Positions 22,901 to 34,300 of a stretch of 64,000 nucleotides of DNA are shown here, piece by piece; the first letter of the stretch is position 1, and the number at the start of each line of letters is the position of its first letter. The notes under the pieces were generated by a model, which had not been told where the DNA came from, searched no databases, and was given only the letters and a program-made list of their open reading frames with translations. Source of the DNA: Ooceraea biroi (lineage: Eukaryota > Arthropoda > Insecta > Hymenoptera > Formicidae). Both the position numbers and the translations under genes were made by a program. Location: NCBI RefSeq assembly GCF_003672135.1, contig NC_039516.1, forward strand, positions 1,426,001 through 1,490,000. Reading direction: 5' to 3'.

Positions 22901-24803
22901 CAACTACAGTAGCACCCACAACAACCACTACAGTAGCACCCACAACAACCACTACAGTAGCACCCACAACAACTACTACGATAGCACCCACAACAACTAC
23001 TACGATAGCACCTACAACTACTACGATAGCACCGACAACAACTACTACAACAGCACCGACAACAACTACTACGATAGCACCTACAACGACTACTACAACA
23101 GCACCGACAACAACTACTACGATAGCACCTACAACAACCACTACAGTAGCACCTACAACAACTACTACGATAGCACCTACAACGACTATTACAACAGCAC
23201 CGACAACAACTACTACGATAGCACCTACAACGACTACTACGATAGCACCTACAACGACTACTACAATAGCACCCATTACTACAACATTAGCCGCAACGAC
23301 TACTACATCGGCTCCAACAACTATTACAAACTTGCCCACCACAACCACAACATTATCAACGACGACATCGCCTGCAACAACGACTACGTTACGTACAACT
23401 ACAGAAGAGCTACCAATTGTCACTATGAAACTAAAACGATCAGAAATTATGATGACTTGGCCGACTGAGAATATCGAAGTCAGCACGACTTTGCAAAGCT
23501 TAACAACGCCTGTCACTGTTCCGCCGAAATCCTGCGAATCTCACGAATGCACCAGCAAGCAAACTCCGAGTTCGACAACGATGGTCAAAGAGAGTACGAC
23601 ATGGATGACCACGATACCGACTTCTAGCCTCAGAACTACGACTCAGGAAGATTTCGAAACGACAACCCAACCAACGACAGAATTAATGCCAGTCACAAAA
23701 GGTAGGTATTATTAATAATACACTTTTTAATTTAAGAACTGATTTTCCTGCGTAATATCGTACATTATATGTTTTAACTTTTTTTTTATTATAGATACGT
23801 TATAATAAATATATACACATAAGCATATTATTTTTATATTTTCATAAATACAACTTAACACGATTACATTGTTATTGTTGAGATTAATATTATGAAATAC
23901 AAAACAGGCGACGATTGCATAAGATCTTGCTCAAAGGAATGTGCCAAGAGGAAGAAAATCAAGACGAAATGCATCACCCCAGATTGTTCAAGCAGATCCT
24001 GCGAAGTAAATTGTGACTCCTTGATGGAAGACTGCGACGAGGAGGAGGATACCGTCGAGAAAATGGAAAATCACACCGTCGAGTGTTCCAGAGTGCGATG
24101 CAAGGAAGATTCTTCAGAGATCTCTGCGGAATGTGAAACCGAGATCGACAGGAGTTGCGATGGTTTGGAATGCGCTTCCAAAGAGGAAAGCAGTAACGAG
24201 TGCATGACGATATGTTCCTCAGACTTGGAGAATTCGTGCGAGGAAGATCACAACGAGTGCTTGAGCCCGGAAAGACAAACCGTTGACCTGAAATATGAGC
24301 GCACTCGAAAACGCACCTTATGCGAGATCCGGAATCCTCATCATCGGCGTCAAATGAAACGATTGGCGAAGATGCGGGCACTCAGCGCCGCCACTGCAGC
24401 GTCGCGCGCTGGCGTTCTTAGATCGAGGACATCGCGACATCGCTTGGACCGAATTGCGACGAAGAAACTGTACAATCTGTTGGTAGGCAGATCGTCTCGT
24501 TCCAAGAATAGAAGCTCCAAGAAAATGGCGAAATACTTGTTGAAGAGACCTTCCAGAGTACTGAGCAAAATCGAAGGGGAAAGTTGGAGACAAAAGCGGA
24601 ACCAAATGTACAAGCTGAGGAGGCAACTGGCGAGGAAACACGGCGGAAAATTGACTGCGCGGACATCAAGGTACCAGAAAACGATTCCGTTTCATGAGAG
24701 TCAGGATGCGAAGGGAATAATCAGGAAGGACGCGCAATTGATTATGGCAGCGTCGCATAGAAAAATCAAAACGGGATCTGTCAGTTTTTCGAATAACTAT
24801 TAA
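19911..24803 (+). CDS. Large secreted mucin-like protein with Cys-rich and basic C-terminal regions
   Basis: Three exons (19911-19991, 20833-23701, 23908-24803) join in phase to give 1,281 residues. Exon 1 is a signal peptide (MALTMSFWTVMRGIGCTLTL, then LFALSAQ), so the product enters the secretory pathway. Residues about 28-540 are helical, rich in Leu, Arg and acids, and match no domain I know. Residues about 540-635 are Thr/Ser/Glu-rich. Residues about 636-843 are a tandem PTTTTT(I/V)A array expected to carry dense O-glycans. A further Thr-rich segment follows. Exon 3 gives an acidic block with 17 cysteines (about 986-1105, e.g. DDCIRSCSKECAKRKK) and then a strongly basic tail (about 1110-1281, e.g. 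RRQMKRLAKMR). There are no chitin-binding (CBM14) spacings that I can recognise. Candidate roles, all inference: peritrophic/gut mucin, egg-shell or cuticle protein, or a glue/silk-like secretion. Confidence 0.8.
22657..23280 (+). repeat. Mucin-type 24-bp coding tandem repeat
   Basis: About 25 copies of a 24-bp unit encode PTTTTTIA and variants (IE, IA, TV, VA, TA). At the left end a 96-bp, four-unit super-repeat (IE-IA-TV-VA) occurs twice, then the array becomes nearly homogeneous VA, IA and TA units. One unit near 23008 has lost a Thr codon. Reading frame is kept throughout. Confidence 0.95.
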
Positions 24804-25356
24804 ATGATTAATTTATCAAAAAATTATAACTGTTTATATATAATTTGAAGATAGTCGGGAAAATTAAATGCATTATAAATACGATTTCTTCAACGCATTC
24901 TAAAGGCCGCCTTTCACGGCGCAGAACCGATTAATTAACGTCACGCTAATAAGGTTCTTATCAGCGGTTGAAGTAACGATTTATAATATGCCAGGCAGCC
25001 GAGGTATTCCTGACCGTTTTAAATCAATCGTTAGAGATGTCGATAAGTTTTGTGGATGCTCCAGGGTTTGATAAAAAAGATTGTAGGCATACATCTTCAT
25101 TAAGAGGATAAAGGAGGTTGAAAGACGTATCCGGACTTAAAAAAAACAGCTTTGTTATTTATTAATATTGTGTCAAGGATGTAATAGCAATAATCTTCAC
25201 ATTAAGAATCTATTAGACTGACATGAAACTCATAAACAGATCAATAAAAATTGAAGATAGAAGCGTTAGGTAGTCGGACATTAGAGAGATGCAACTATTT
25301 AGAAATTTGGAAACTTTCCTTGATCTTGCTAGACTTTTGCGATATTTTTACCAAAG

Positions 25357-25357
<1 letters not shown>

Positions 25358-25392
<35 letters not shown>
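25358..25392. repeat. (TA)n microsatellite
   Basis: About 35 bp of TA repeat interrupted by one GT. Confidence 0.85.
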
Positions 25393-26200
25393 TTTTGCTT
25401 CGTGTCAAAGCAACGGCGAGGTTCGCCGAGAACGCCATAAACGGATAAGCGGGACGAACGATAGAACACAATGAGAAGTAAATTTGACATGGCTGGTGCG
25501 CGGTGCGTAATCTATCTTATTAAACGGCCACGTTCGCGCCCGGCGAGCGATTACATTTAAATTTACTTTGCTACCGAAATAAGCGCCGTGTAGCGCTATC
25601 GGCCAATTAATTCTCCATCCCTAGGACATCTTTATGACCACAGCGAATCCGCTTCATTTCGTCGAGCGCCGTTCCGCCGCGACGCAAGAGCGATTCTTTT
25701 CCTCGCGATCGAGATCTCGCGCGCTCTTCTAACGCGATCTTGGAATCGCGGCACTTGCGACTTGGCCAAAGAAACTCGGACACTTTCACCTGTCGGCGAG
25801 GCGAACCAGCGCGTTTCCAGCAGACGCTGGAAATACTTCAGCCATACACGTGCACTTGCGAGGAACCCATTGAAATTCCTGAAAGCGAATTAATCGAGCG
25901 CCGTCTGCATAATTTTCCTAAAGAGCAGATGATGTAAACGGTTTTGAAAGGAAGATACATTGTTGGCGGTGAATAATTACTGGCGATATATCGCGTGCTT
26001 CTGGAAGAGAAAATAAACTTTTCGTATACTTTGCGAAGATGGATTCGAGCGAGCGAGCGAGCGAGAGGTTCTTGCTAGAGAGTACAGAGCGAGTTCAAAA
26101 GGAATAGAAAAAATATTATGGAGCGTAAAAGAATTCTTTTTGCTGAAAATGAACTCGTGGCATACAAATGAATTCTTTCTGAACTCTGTGCTATCTGGGT

Positions 26201-26537
26201 GGTCAGTTTGCGTCGAATTATTCCGTGCAACGAAATTCTTCAGAAACTATTTTTTCAGTTATCCGTCATATGTTCCTTGTCAAAAATAGTTATGCTACGC
26301 TTGTTAGTACGCTTGTAAAATATTTCCCCGTTGAATTTTTCGAATTCTTTCTTATTCTCTTGTCGCTCTTGGTCAGTTTGCGTTGAATTATTTTTTGCAA
26401 CGGGATTCTCCAAGGAAACTATTTTTTTCAGCTACCCCTCATGCTCCTCGTGACAAATTGTTACGCTACGCTTGTTAGTACGCTTGACGAAAATGTTTGC
26501 CGTTGAATTTTTCGAATTCTTCCTCGTTCTCTTGTCG
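26201..26537. repeat. Diverged tandem duplication, about 170-bp unit
   Basis: Copies 26201-26370 and 26371-26537 share GGTCAGTTTGCG at their starts, CTACGCTTGTTAGTACGCTT in the middle and GTTGAATTTTTCGAATTCTT near the end, with scattered substitutions and small indels. No coding potential is evident. Confidence 0.8.
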
Positions 26538-27899
26538 CCTGAACGCCACCTTTGTCGACCTTGCGTAGTCACGGGAGAGCGGATGCAAGTATTGATCTAG
26601 GATTACGTAGCGCTCGAAATTCTAAGGACCTTGTCGCGGAAAACACGACACGTGCGCGCGCGAGAAGGAATCGAGACAAATTGTCGGCATAATCGGTACA
26701 CGTGCCAGCCTGATATTTGAAATGTCGTCTCGCGTAGACGACGTTGGCCGTACGACACCCCACGGAGCGCGTTTATACGCGGAACGTGTACGCGTGCACA
26801 CGCGTTGACCTGCTACGAGCTCAATGAAACGCGGCAATTTAAATGGGATGGAAATCATGGGAGAAGGGAATAAGGAAAGCTCTGTAGCTGTTGAAGCGCT
26901 TTATGAAACAAAGCGGCTCGTACGTACGCGAGTACCGGTCTTATTTTACTTCCGCGAGCAGTCGCTCACGAGTGACATTGAATAAACGATCGCGTATGCA
27001 TCTATAATCTGCGTCAAGATAGATTTGCGTTTCCCGCAAAGTGGAGTTTTGTAACTCGCGTGCCGAATTTTACGACGCGTCCCAGCGAAGGAGCGACATT
27101 TGCGGTCGCCGAATTGCTGATTAAATCACGCTTTCAACCAGTTCGAGCTGGTCGATTCCCACACGCCACACGGACACGCATTCAGCGTGTGGCAAGCCAT
27201 CGTTTTTTTCATGAATTCACTTGGCATCACGTGCTCGCGTCTATAAATCGCCTTTTGCACGCGCGCGACGGCCTACGCGCGATGTGTTTGCGGTGCTGGT
27301 TAAACTTTTGCGGCTAACACCGCGCCTCAGTCGGCTCATGTGACCGGCAATTTGTATCGGTATACAAATTGCGATTTGCACAGACGGCAGGATACGTCAT
27401 CGCGCGAGATCCCAGAAAGGCAGACGGATGTAATTATTGTACACGGCGAATGGCAAATAAATCGTGATCACGTGCCGATTTCCGTAAGACCAGGAGATTC
27501 TCGTGAAAAACTGCGATCGGACCCTAATTCTGGCGGAAATGTTCCGTTTTTATTTTAATTATCGCTGGAATCGCTCATCTTCCCTTTCCTCCTACTGGAG
27601 CAACAAAGTGCGTCATTTTATCGCAAAGAAGTCTCGGGATTGCGTCTCTCGGGTACGCGCAATTCTTCCTCCTGATGAAGTTTTCGTCAAAGGGCAAAAG
27701 CATGGCAGTTTCGTTAAAAGATCGGGAGGGAGTTCAGCGGTTGGAAGGTTTCCACTGACGCCGTTGCTAGGTTGCGCCATGCATCCCATGCACGGGAAAG
27801 ATAGAGAGAGAAAAAGAGAGAGTAAAAGAGCGAGAAAATCGCGGCGGAAAGAGAGGGACAATTGCCATTGCGTTTCGGCCAGTCTCGGCGGCCGGTCGC

Positions 27900-28383
27900 G
27901 CGGTGATCGGGCGCGTTCGGTCGAGGTGGTGGTTTGATTCGGCGGCACGGCGGGCAACGCGCTCACTTCAGTCCGCTACGGTGCGTCGCGCGGTGCGAAC
28001 GGAGGGGTGTGCGTTTCCACGAGAGTACGTGCGCGCGCGCGGGGGGGGAACGCGGTGTATTGCGGCTTCGCTGCAGTGTGAAGGGCGCGCACAGGCAGCG
28101 ATAGGTAAACGCAGTTTCACGCGCTCGAAAGGGAGAAATAATTTTCTCTCTTGTCCCGGGTACGCACGGCCGTGTGTGACATGCGGCCGGCAGTCACGAG
28201 CCATTGTTCGCGCCGATTGACACTCGGGGCAACGGCCAGCCGCGGCGACTCCCCGCAACCACACCGAGCGAGCAAGCGTGCCGCGAATCCAGCCTGAAGT
28301 TACCTGCGAATCGGCCGAGAGGAGACGGAGTCACCCAGAGCGGCAAATTGGCTGCGCGTCGCGCCGAACCAGGATATTTTTAC
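27900..28383 (+). promoter_or_regulatory. CpG-rich promoter and probable 5' non-coding exon
   Basis: Very CpG-rich, with GC runs and a G8 tract around 28035-28050. The segment ends in a consensus donor (GTGAGT at 28384). It looks like the start of a plus-strand transcript. The first clear plus-strand coding exon downstream begins with an acceptor at 42086, so this may be the 5' UTR exon of the GPCR gene across a 13.7-kb intron. The link is inference. The open frame over 28204-28653 crosses the donor and is not needed. Confidence 0.4.
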
Positions 28384-31300
28384 GGTGAGTATCGTATGCC
28401 GCACTGGCGAGCCGCTTTTAACCCTTTACACTCGGTGGGTCAGCCCGTGCTCTTTCAAGGTAGGATGCTTCGTGTAAATCATTCGATCGTTGTTGCACCG
28501 CCGCATTTCAAAATTGCATTTCGTTGTTTCGATTCGTTCTCTACACGACTGCTCGATTATTTTCATCAAGATCATCCGTTTAACGATATGCTTACTCGGC
28601 ATTCCTTTCCGATGATGAGAAGCGTTAAATTAGCTTACTCTCCTTACGTCTAGAAATTATTCTCGAGTTTGTTGAAATTTGTGAAAAACCCGTTTGGAGG
28701 TTTTCACATATCGTGCTATTATTTTAATTCTCGCCATCAGGACTGTTGCGGAGGCGCGAATTTCCTCATTCGCGCTTCGCTGTGTAAATGCAAGCCGCGA
28801 TGTCATTAGGCGCCGTGTCTCGTATCTCGCGGGACTTTCCAGCGAATAATGTTCCATGTTCCATATAGGCCGCCGATAGAGGAAAGTCCCGTTATAACAT
28901 TGAGTTTTTATCAGAGAAATTTCTTGTATATGTGGAGCCACATCGGCCATCTTGTATGTCATATTAAATACTTTATTTAAATGTTCGAATCTAGCTTCAT
29001 GAGGCAGATATTGCATCGAGAGGACGCATTAACATAACATCAAATTATTAGTACTATTACTATATTAGTGTAATAAAAATAATGGCTGGATCCTTGAATG
29101 TAAAGGATTAAAATGTACATGGCATATATTTTATCATCGATTTACATCTATTAAGATTGAACGTTCCAATGGTTGGTTGCAACGCGCCGAGCAACCGATT
29201 CGGCGCAACCAACCGATCGACAATTCTCCATGGCCATTTTTTTCTCGACGCGAAAATAAAAAGCAAAAGGTTCCGTTGGTTGGACGGATACCGTTGCGTC
29301 GAACATCACGTAACATCATTATTTCTGACGATATCCATGTCGAGAGAGCATATTTTAAAATAACTTATATGTGCGTGTATATTTAAAATAACTTATGATG
29401 CGTGCGCGTATATTTAAAATTCAACAATAACGATAGCGATGGAAATCAGAGGAAGATGCAAGGAAGTTACGAAATTGTTTTTCGTGGATGCAGGCGACCG
29501 TTTGCGATCGTGGATTACGGTCGTTTACGCTATCGCGGCCGTTAGATCTCGCCGTGAATGGGATCAAGATCGCATCCTGGAGGTAACGCAACGCGTTGGC
29601 GCACGGCGAACGTTTAGAAAGTTTGAATTTATGCCAACTTACGTAATATATACCGTTCGGCATCGTAGTCGGCGACCTTTGCCTCGCAATGGCCGCACTC
29701 GCCCGCTTTCGATGTCGGATTCTGCTGTGCTCTGTACAATTTTCGCGGTTCATTTACACTCGTTTGAGACATCTAGAAATCCATTACGATTAGCGATTGA
29801 TTGGTCCTCGGAGGTCATTTGCTCGCACAGAATGCACGTATTTATCTATCATATCATAGAAATCGATTGCGCGTGGGTGAGGAACACGGTATGTTCTGCA
29901 AATCAAAGGTTTAATGACATCGCAACATCTGCGACGTTCGCACTTCGAGGAAGGTGCACGATGATTCACGCGGTATTTTGCATAGTGTCCGTTGGTCTGA
30001 TGTCATCATCAACGATGTAATCCTTTTCGCGCGTCCGCTGTCGATACGACGACCAAGTTGATCGCGAAAAACAGAGAGAGGAAGAGACAAAGAGAGAGAA
30101 TAACTCCTTTTCCTCGCGTTTTATCGTCTCATGTGCAAAGCATATGAAAAGAAGTGAAACCAAATCGAATACTCGCCTGCTCGTATCTGCTTATCGGCAA
30201 TAATAAGCCAGCATCGGTCGCTCGCCGATAATTACAGCCATAAGAAAGCATAGAGCTCATTCGGGATTCCTCCGACGCCGCTAGCCGACTGACGTCAGGA
30301 GGTCCCAAAAAAATGTCCAATGTGCGAGTATGACCGAAAGTGTGATTGACGAGTACCCATGCCAGTTCGACAGTAAACGAAATTAGACGGCTGTGAATCA
30401 CGATGGAATAGTACCCGATGCTCTGTTATTTTCGTTACAGACGTTCTTTTAATAGAATACACCAGCGAGGGGGTTTGCATATGCGTGAGAATTGATTCTG
30501 CTCTCGCCTCTGCTTCACCATAGAAACAGTTTGGTAAGACACAACCCGTCTCCACTGGAATACAAAAACCTGAGATTAATGAACCATTAGGAAGGTTACT
30601 GTTTACAATTGCTGTTTACAATTTCAAGGATTCTGACAAAGAGGCTATACTGGATCTATAATCACGCCGATCGGTTTTTCAGTCTATAATTCCAAGGTAT
30701 TAGAGATCAAAATAAATCGCAACTGAAGTCGCGCAATCACAGCTGGCAGATAAGAAAGTTGGGACCTCGCGGTGAAAGTGACGTGCGATTCTAACAGATT
30801 ATCCCTGGTAACGTATACGCGGATCACGAGCGCGTTTTATGCTGCGTTCCCATCGACGAGCGTCGCGGAATTTCTCCGCAATGTGGCATCTTGATTCTCG
30901 AATGAATCGTCCGTTATCAGAAGCCAAGCGCATTTAAACATCCTCGCGACGTTCGACGAGCATGCAACATCGGTCAGCAGCGGCGTCAGCTTGGAAAAGT
31001 ACCGTTACAACATTTCCTCGCGCGCGATTATCTCGCAGAAAAGCTGGGCGATTCTCCTCTGGGTCGGTTGGTGCGGTTAGTGTTAATGTCTGATAAGAAT
31101 CTGACCCGGTCAGCAGTGATTCTCATTCGCCTTAACCCAGTTCGCACAGGCACTATGGGCGCACCGACCGATTTGTGCCACGATTACGGGGGCGCGAATC
31201 GTGCCGGTGACGATAACGAGCACAATGCCAGTGCCAGCGTGTCATTGTTGCCGCGCAACGTTCGATGGAATCAGGCGGCGTTCCGTATCGGACCGTTATT

Positions 31301-34300
31301 TTTTCATGACCAGATCGCGAAAGTCGATAAAGTGTCTCGATCTCTCGAAACGTCGATTCGATCGCGATGTTGAGGAGATCAGGTACATCTCGTAAACTTC
31401 TTTCATTTATCATACCTATGAGATTAAATGTATCTTATCGTACTGCATATTTGTGAAATCTGCATCAGACAGCTTATTTTGATAACGACCTTACGTTCAT
31501 GTTTCATCTTTCCGAGAACTGATCCGAGACGTTTGAATCGGAATCTTTAATCCATAATCGAATAGTAAACTATCGTGGAAAGAAGTGACCATTGGTGGTA
31601 CGAGGTCGAAAGACCAGGTCGATGTGCAGACGAGGAAGGGTCGTGTTAAAGAATGCACGCGTTGCAGTATGCATCAATCGTAGCGCATATCGATAAGTCG
31701 TATAATTTTTCCACGCAACACAGCCGTTATACGATGCGAGCTGGATTAAGGAACTTTCCTTTCGATAGACACGAGACGTACGCGAGGCACGATCCCGATA
31801 ATATAATCGGAGGCACGCGAGAGGACGTATGTGTAACGACCGAATCACGACGTGACAAAGTTCAAGACTAACGGATTTGTTTGAAATTCGCGATACGCGG
31901 ATACCGATTTCGATTGGTATTTTCCATTTTCCTTTGTGTCGCGCCGGCTGGATTCCCCGAATTGTTGCGCTCCTGATCTTATTTTCTAGCGAGCATCATC
32001 GATGCTAAAGCTAGAATTTCCTGTATGTTACGTGAGAGGAAAGCAGATCCCGGGACGTGGAATAGTGCGAAGTGTAAACGATGACGTGTATCTGTAAATT
32101 CAGCAACGCCCATCAGGTAGTATTCGTGAAAGAGATACGTTTTGACACTGGCGTGGAATTTATCTGTCAATTTGTTCGACTATTTGTTTCTTTTCTCTGT
32201 TTAACGAAAAGCGGATACGCGTACGACGAGGAGGAGAACTGGGGATAACGCGTTTATATCGTTATTTCATGATATATTATAATATCGCTATGGTAACGGA
32301 TGAATATAATTCAAGTATGCATTAGTTGTAATGCCTGTTGAGGCGATTTGGATAAAATTTGATGGAAAAGAAAGCTCATCGATTGGTCGATCGATCGACG
32401 TGAATTGCTTATCGAGTTTCGTTGGGCTAATTGGAGTAACCGGTGATTAATGCGACTTGTCATGTTAGCTGTTGTTGGATCATTCGAGACACACTTGAGA
32501 CAGAAATGTCGCACGCTAGAATGTTACTGGAGTATCTCGTAACTGGAATCAGCATTTGAGTCCACTCAACAGATGACGAAAGCATGTAACGTGATACAAT
32601 AAATATTAATTGTCCGTACGCGCGCAACCTCTTGTATTCTACGAATATTCTGACGTAGTAATCTATTCCACGATCACTTAAGAACCATTACGCGCGCATA
32701 ATTTCAAAGATCATTAGCAGTATTTTAAGATTGCCAAGTGTTTCCTGCGAAACGTTGTCTTTACTGATCAAATCTTTCAGTAATACGTGAGAAATATTTC
32801 TTTTATAATATTAAATGTATTATAAAAAATAGTTGACATAATTTTTCAATACAAGGTACGCGACTCTCGATCAATCGGATCAGTCGGATCTTTTTGAAGT
32901 CGCGTAAAGTTTGTTGCTTCCAAAATTCCTCAGTGATTCATCAATCATTTGGAGATTGCAAAGTGCTTTCGCGAATGTTATCTTCATCGATAAAATATCT
33001 CAAAAATGGATAACGAAATACTGATTGTTATCGAAGTGATCTGCAATTTTATGTTTTCTACAACTTTGTATGTGCCTAGCCTTAATCTATACGATCTTTT
33101 TATGCGATACAAGATAATTGGTATACGTGTCATTGCGATTTAACGGGAAAATAGGCGCAGAATGATTTACCTTCTCTCTCATGATTTATCTCTCTTGGGA
33201 CTCTGAGTCGGCTCAGAGTCGATACGCGAAGATGGCGATCGCGCACGAAGCGATCAATGCGACTCGAACTGTATCGGATCGATTTCATGCACGTATTACA
33301 GGTTTTTGTTTCGAATAAATATCTTTGTTTATCGCGTCGAACTTTTGACGAAGCGAGTTGATGCGTTTTCGTGCAACCTGACGCACGATTATTCCGCTCG
33401 CGCGCGCGCGTTTGATGAGCGCGCTTTTTCCCCAGGGAATTCGCTTATTAATAACAAATCGTGCATTTGGCCGTGTCGAATTTTAAAGCGTTAAATTGGA
33501 CGTGGGTGTCACGTCGGGGCGATATTTCAAAATTAGCGATCCACTGACGCGATCTGCAGCAAACTAAAAAGTGCCGACCTTGGTGCCGGCAGCGACGCGA
33601 CACTGTTAAGGATAAACAGTAGCCGAATAAGCCGGACAATGGAATATAAAAATAAAGTATCAAGAGCAAACAAAGAAGAAGAAAGACAAGGATATTACCG
33701 CGGAGAAAATTTCGCAAGGTCGTAATATACTAATCCCGTCACGCGTGTGTCAGTATTCGGAATCAATACCGAGCAATTCCCATAAAATGATTTCAATTCT
33801 AATTAATTGACCAAAATTTCGATTTTCGTTATTTGTGTAATTTCGTTTCAACAACAATTTATTTTCGTCATAGGATGCAAAGATGTCCATGCAAAGATAG
33901 TTCTTCCTTTCGATTCGAGCTTTGATGTTACTCGACGAGGGATGCAGCGGTGACGAGAAACACGAAACGCAGACTGAATGGCTGCGAGCCAGCAAGTCCA
34001 AGGTGCTAACAAGCCTATATGAAACGACGCTCACCGATATGTGCCGATGGAATTTGCTAATTGAGAGGTTTCAATCACGTGTAAACCGCGACATTACGAA
34101 ACGCAGCTTGATGGAAGTCCGAAGGAAGGAGTTATTTGTGTAACGGGAAAATTTAATGTACGTCGCGGAGATTACGCGGTTTCCGCTGCTTATAACAGTA
34201 TATGATTACGAGAGATGAGATAGGAGAGTGTTTCTTTCCTTCTCTAGGAAACGTAATGGAACGTGAGAAGGCGGATTTGAAAGGTCACAAGTTTCTTCCG

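Larger units (their letters stand above)
24804..27899. other. Intergenic, 3 kb
   Basis: No coding region found. It contains a TA microsatellite (25358-25392), a GAGC-rich spot near 26050, and a diverged direct duplication (26201-26537). A small perfect inverted repeat sits at 27348-27371 (CAATTTGTAT, 4-bp loop). CpG density rises toward 27.9 kb. Confidence 0.5.

Noticed and set aside
22212..23516. 434-codon open frame on the minus strand (repeated Val-rich translation)
   Set aside because: It is the antisense of the Thr-rich mucin array; ACA/ACC/ACG repeats read as GTT/GGT/CGT on the other strand. The plus-strand frame has a signal peptide and spliced context.
28204..28653. 149-codon frame (+) across the 28384 splice donor
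   Set aside because: The donor consensus and composition change at 28384 suggest exon followed by intron, not one coding frame.
29439..30020. 193-codon open frame (+)
   Set aside because: Atypical composition, no splice-supported partners, no domains, and it lies in CpG-rich DNA where stops are scarce. Likely chance.
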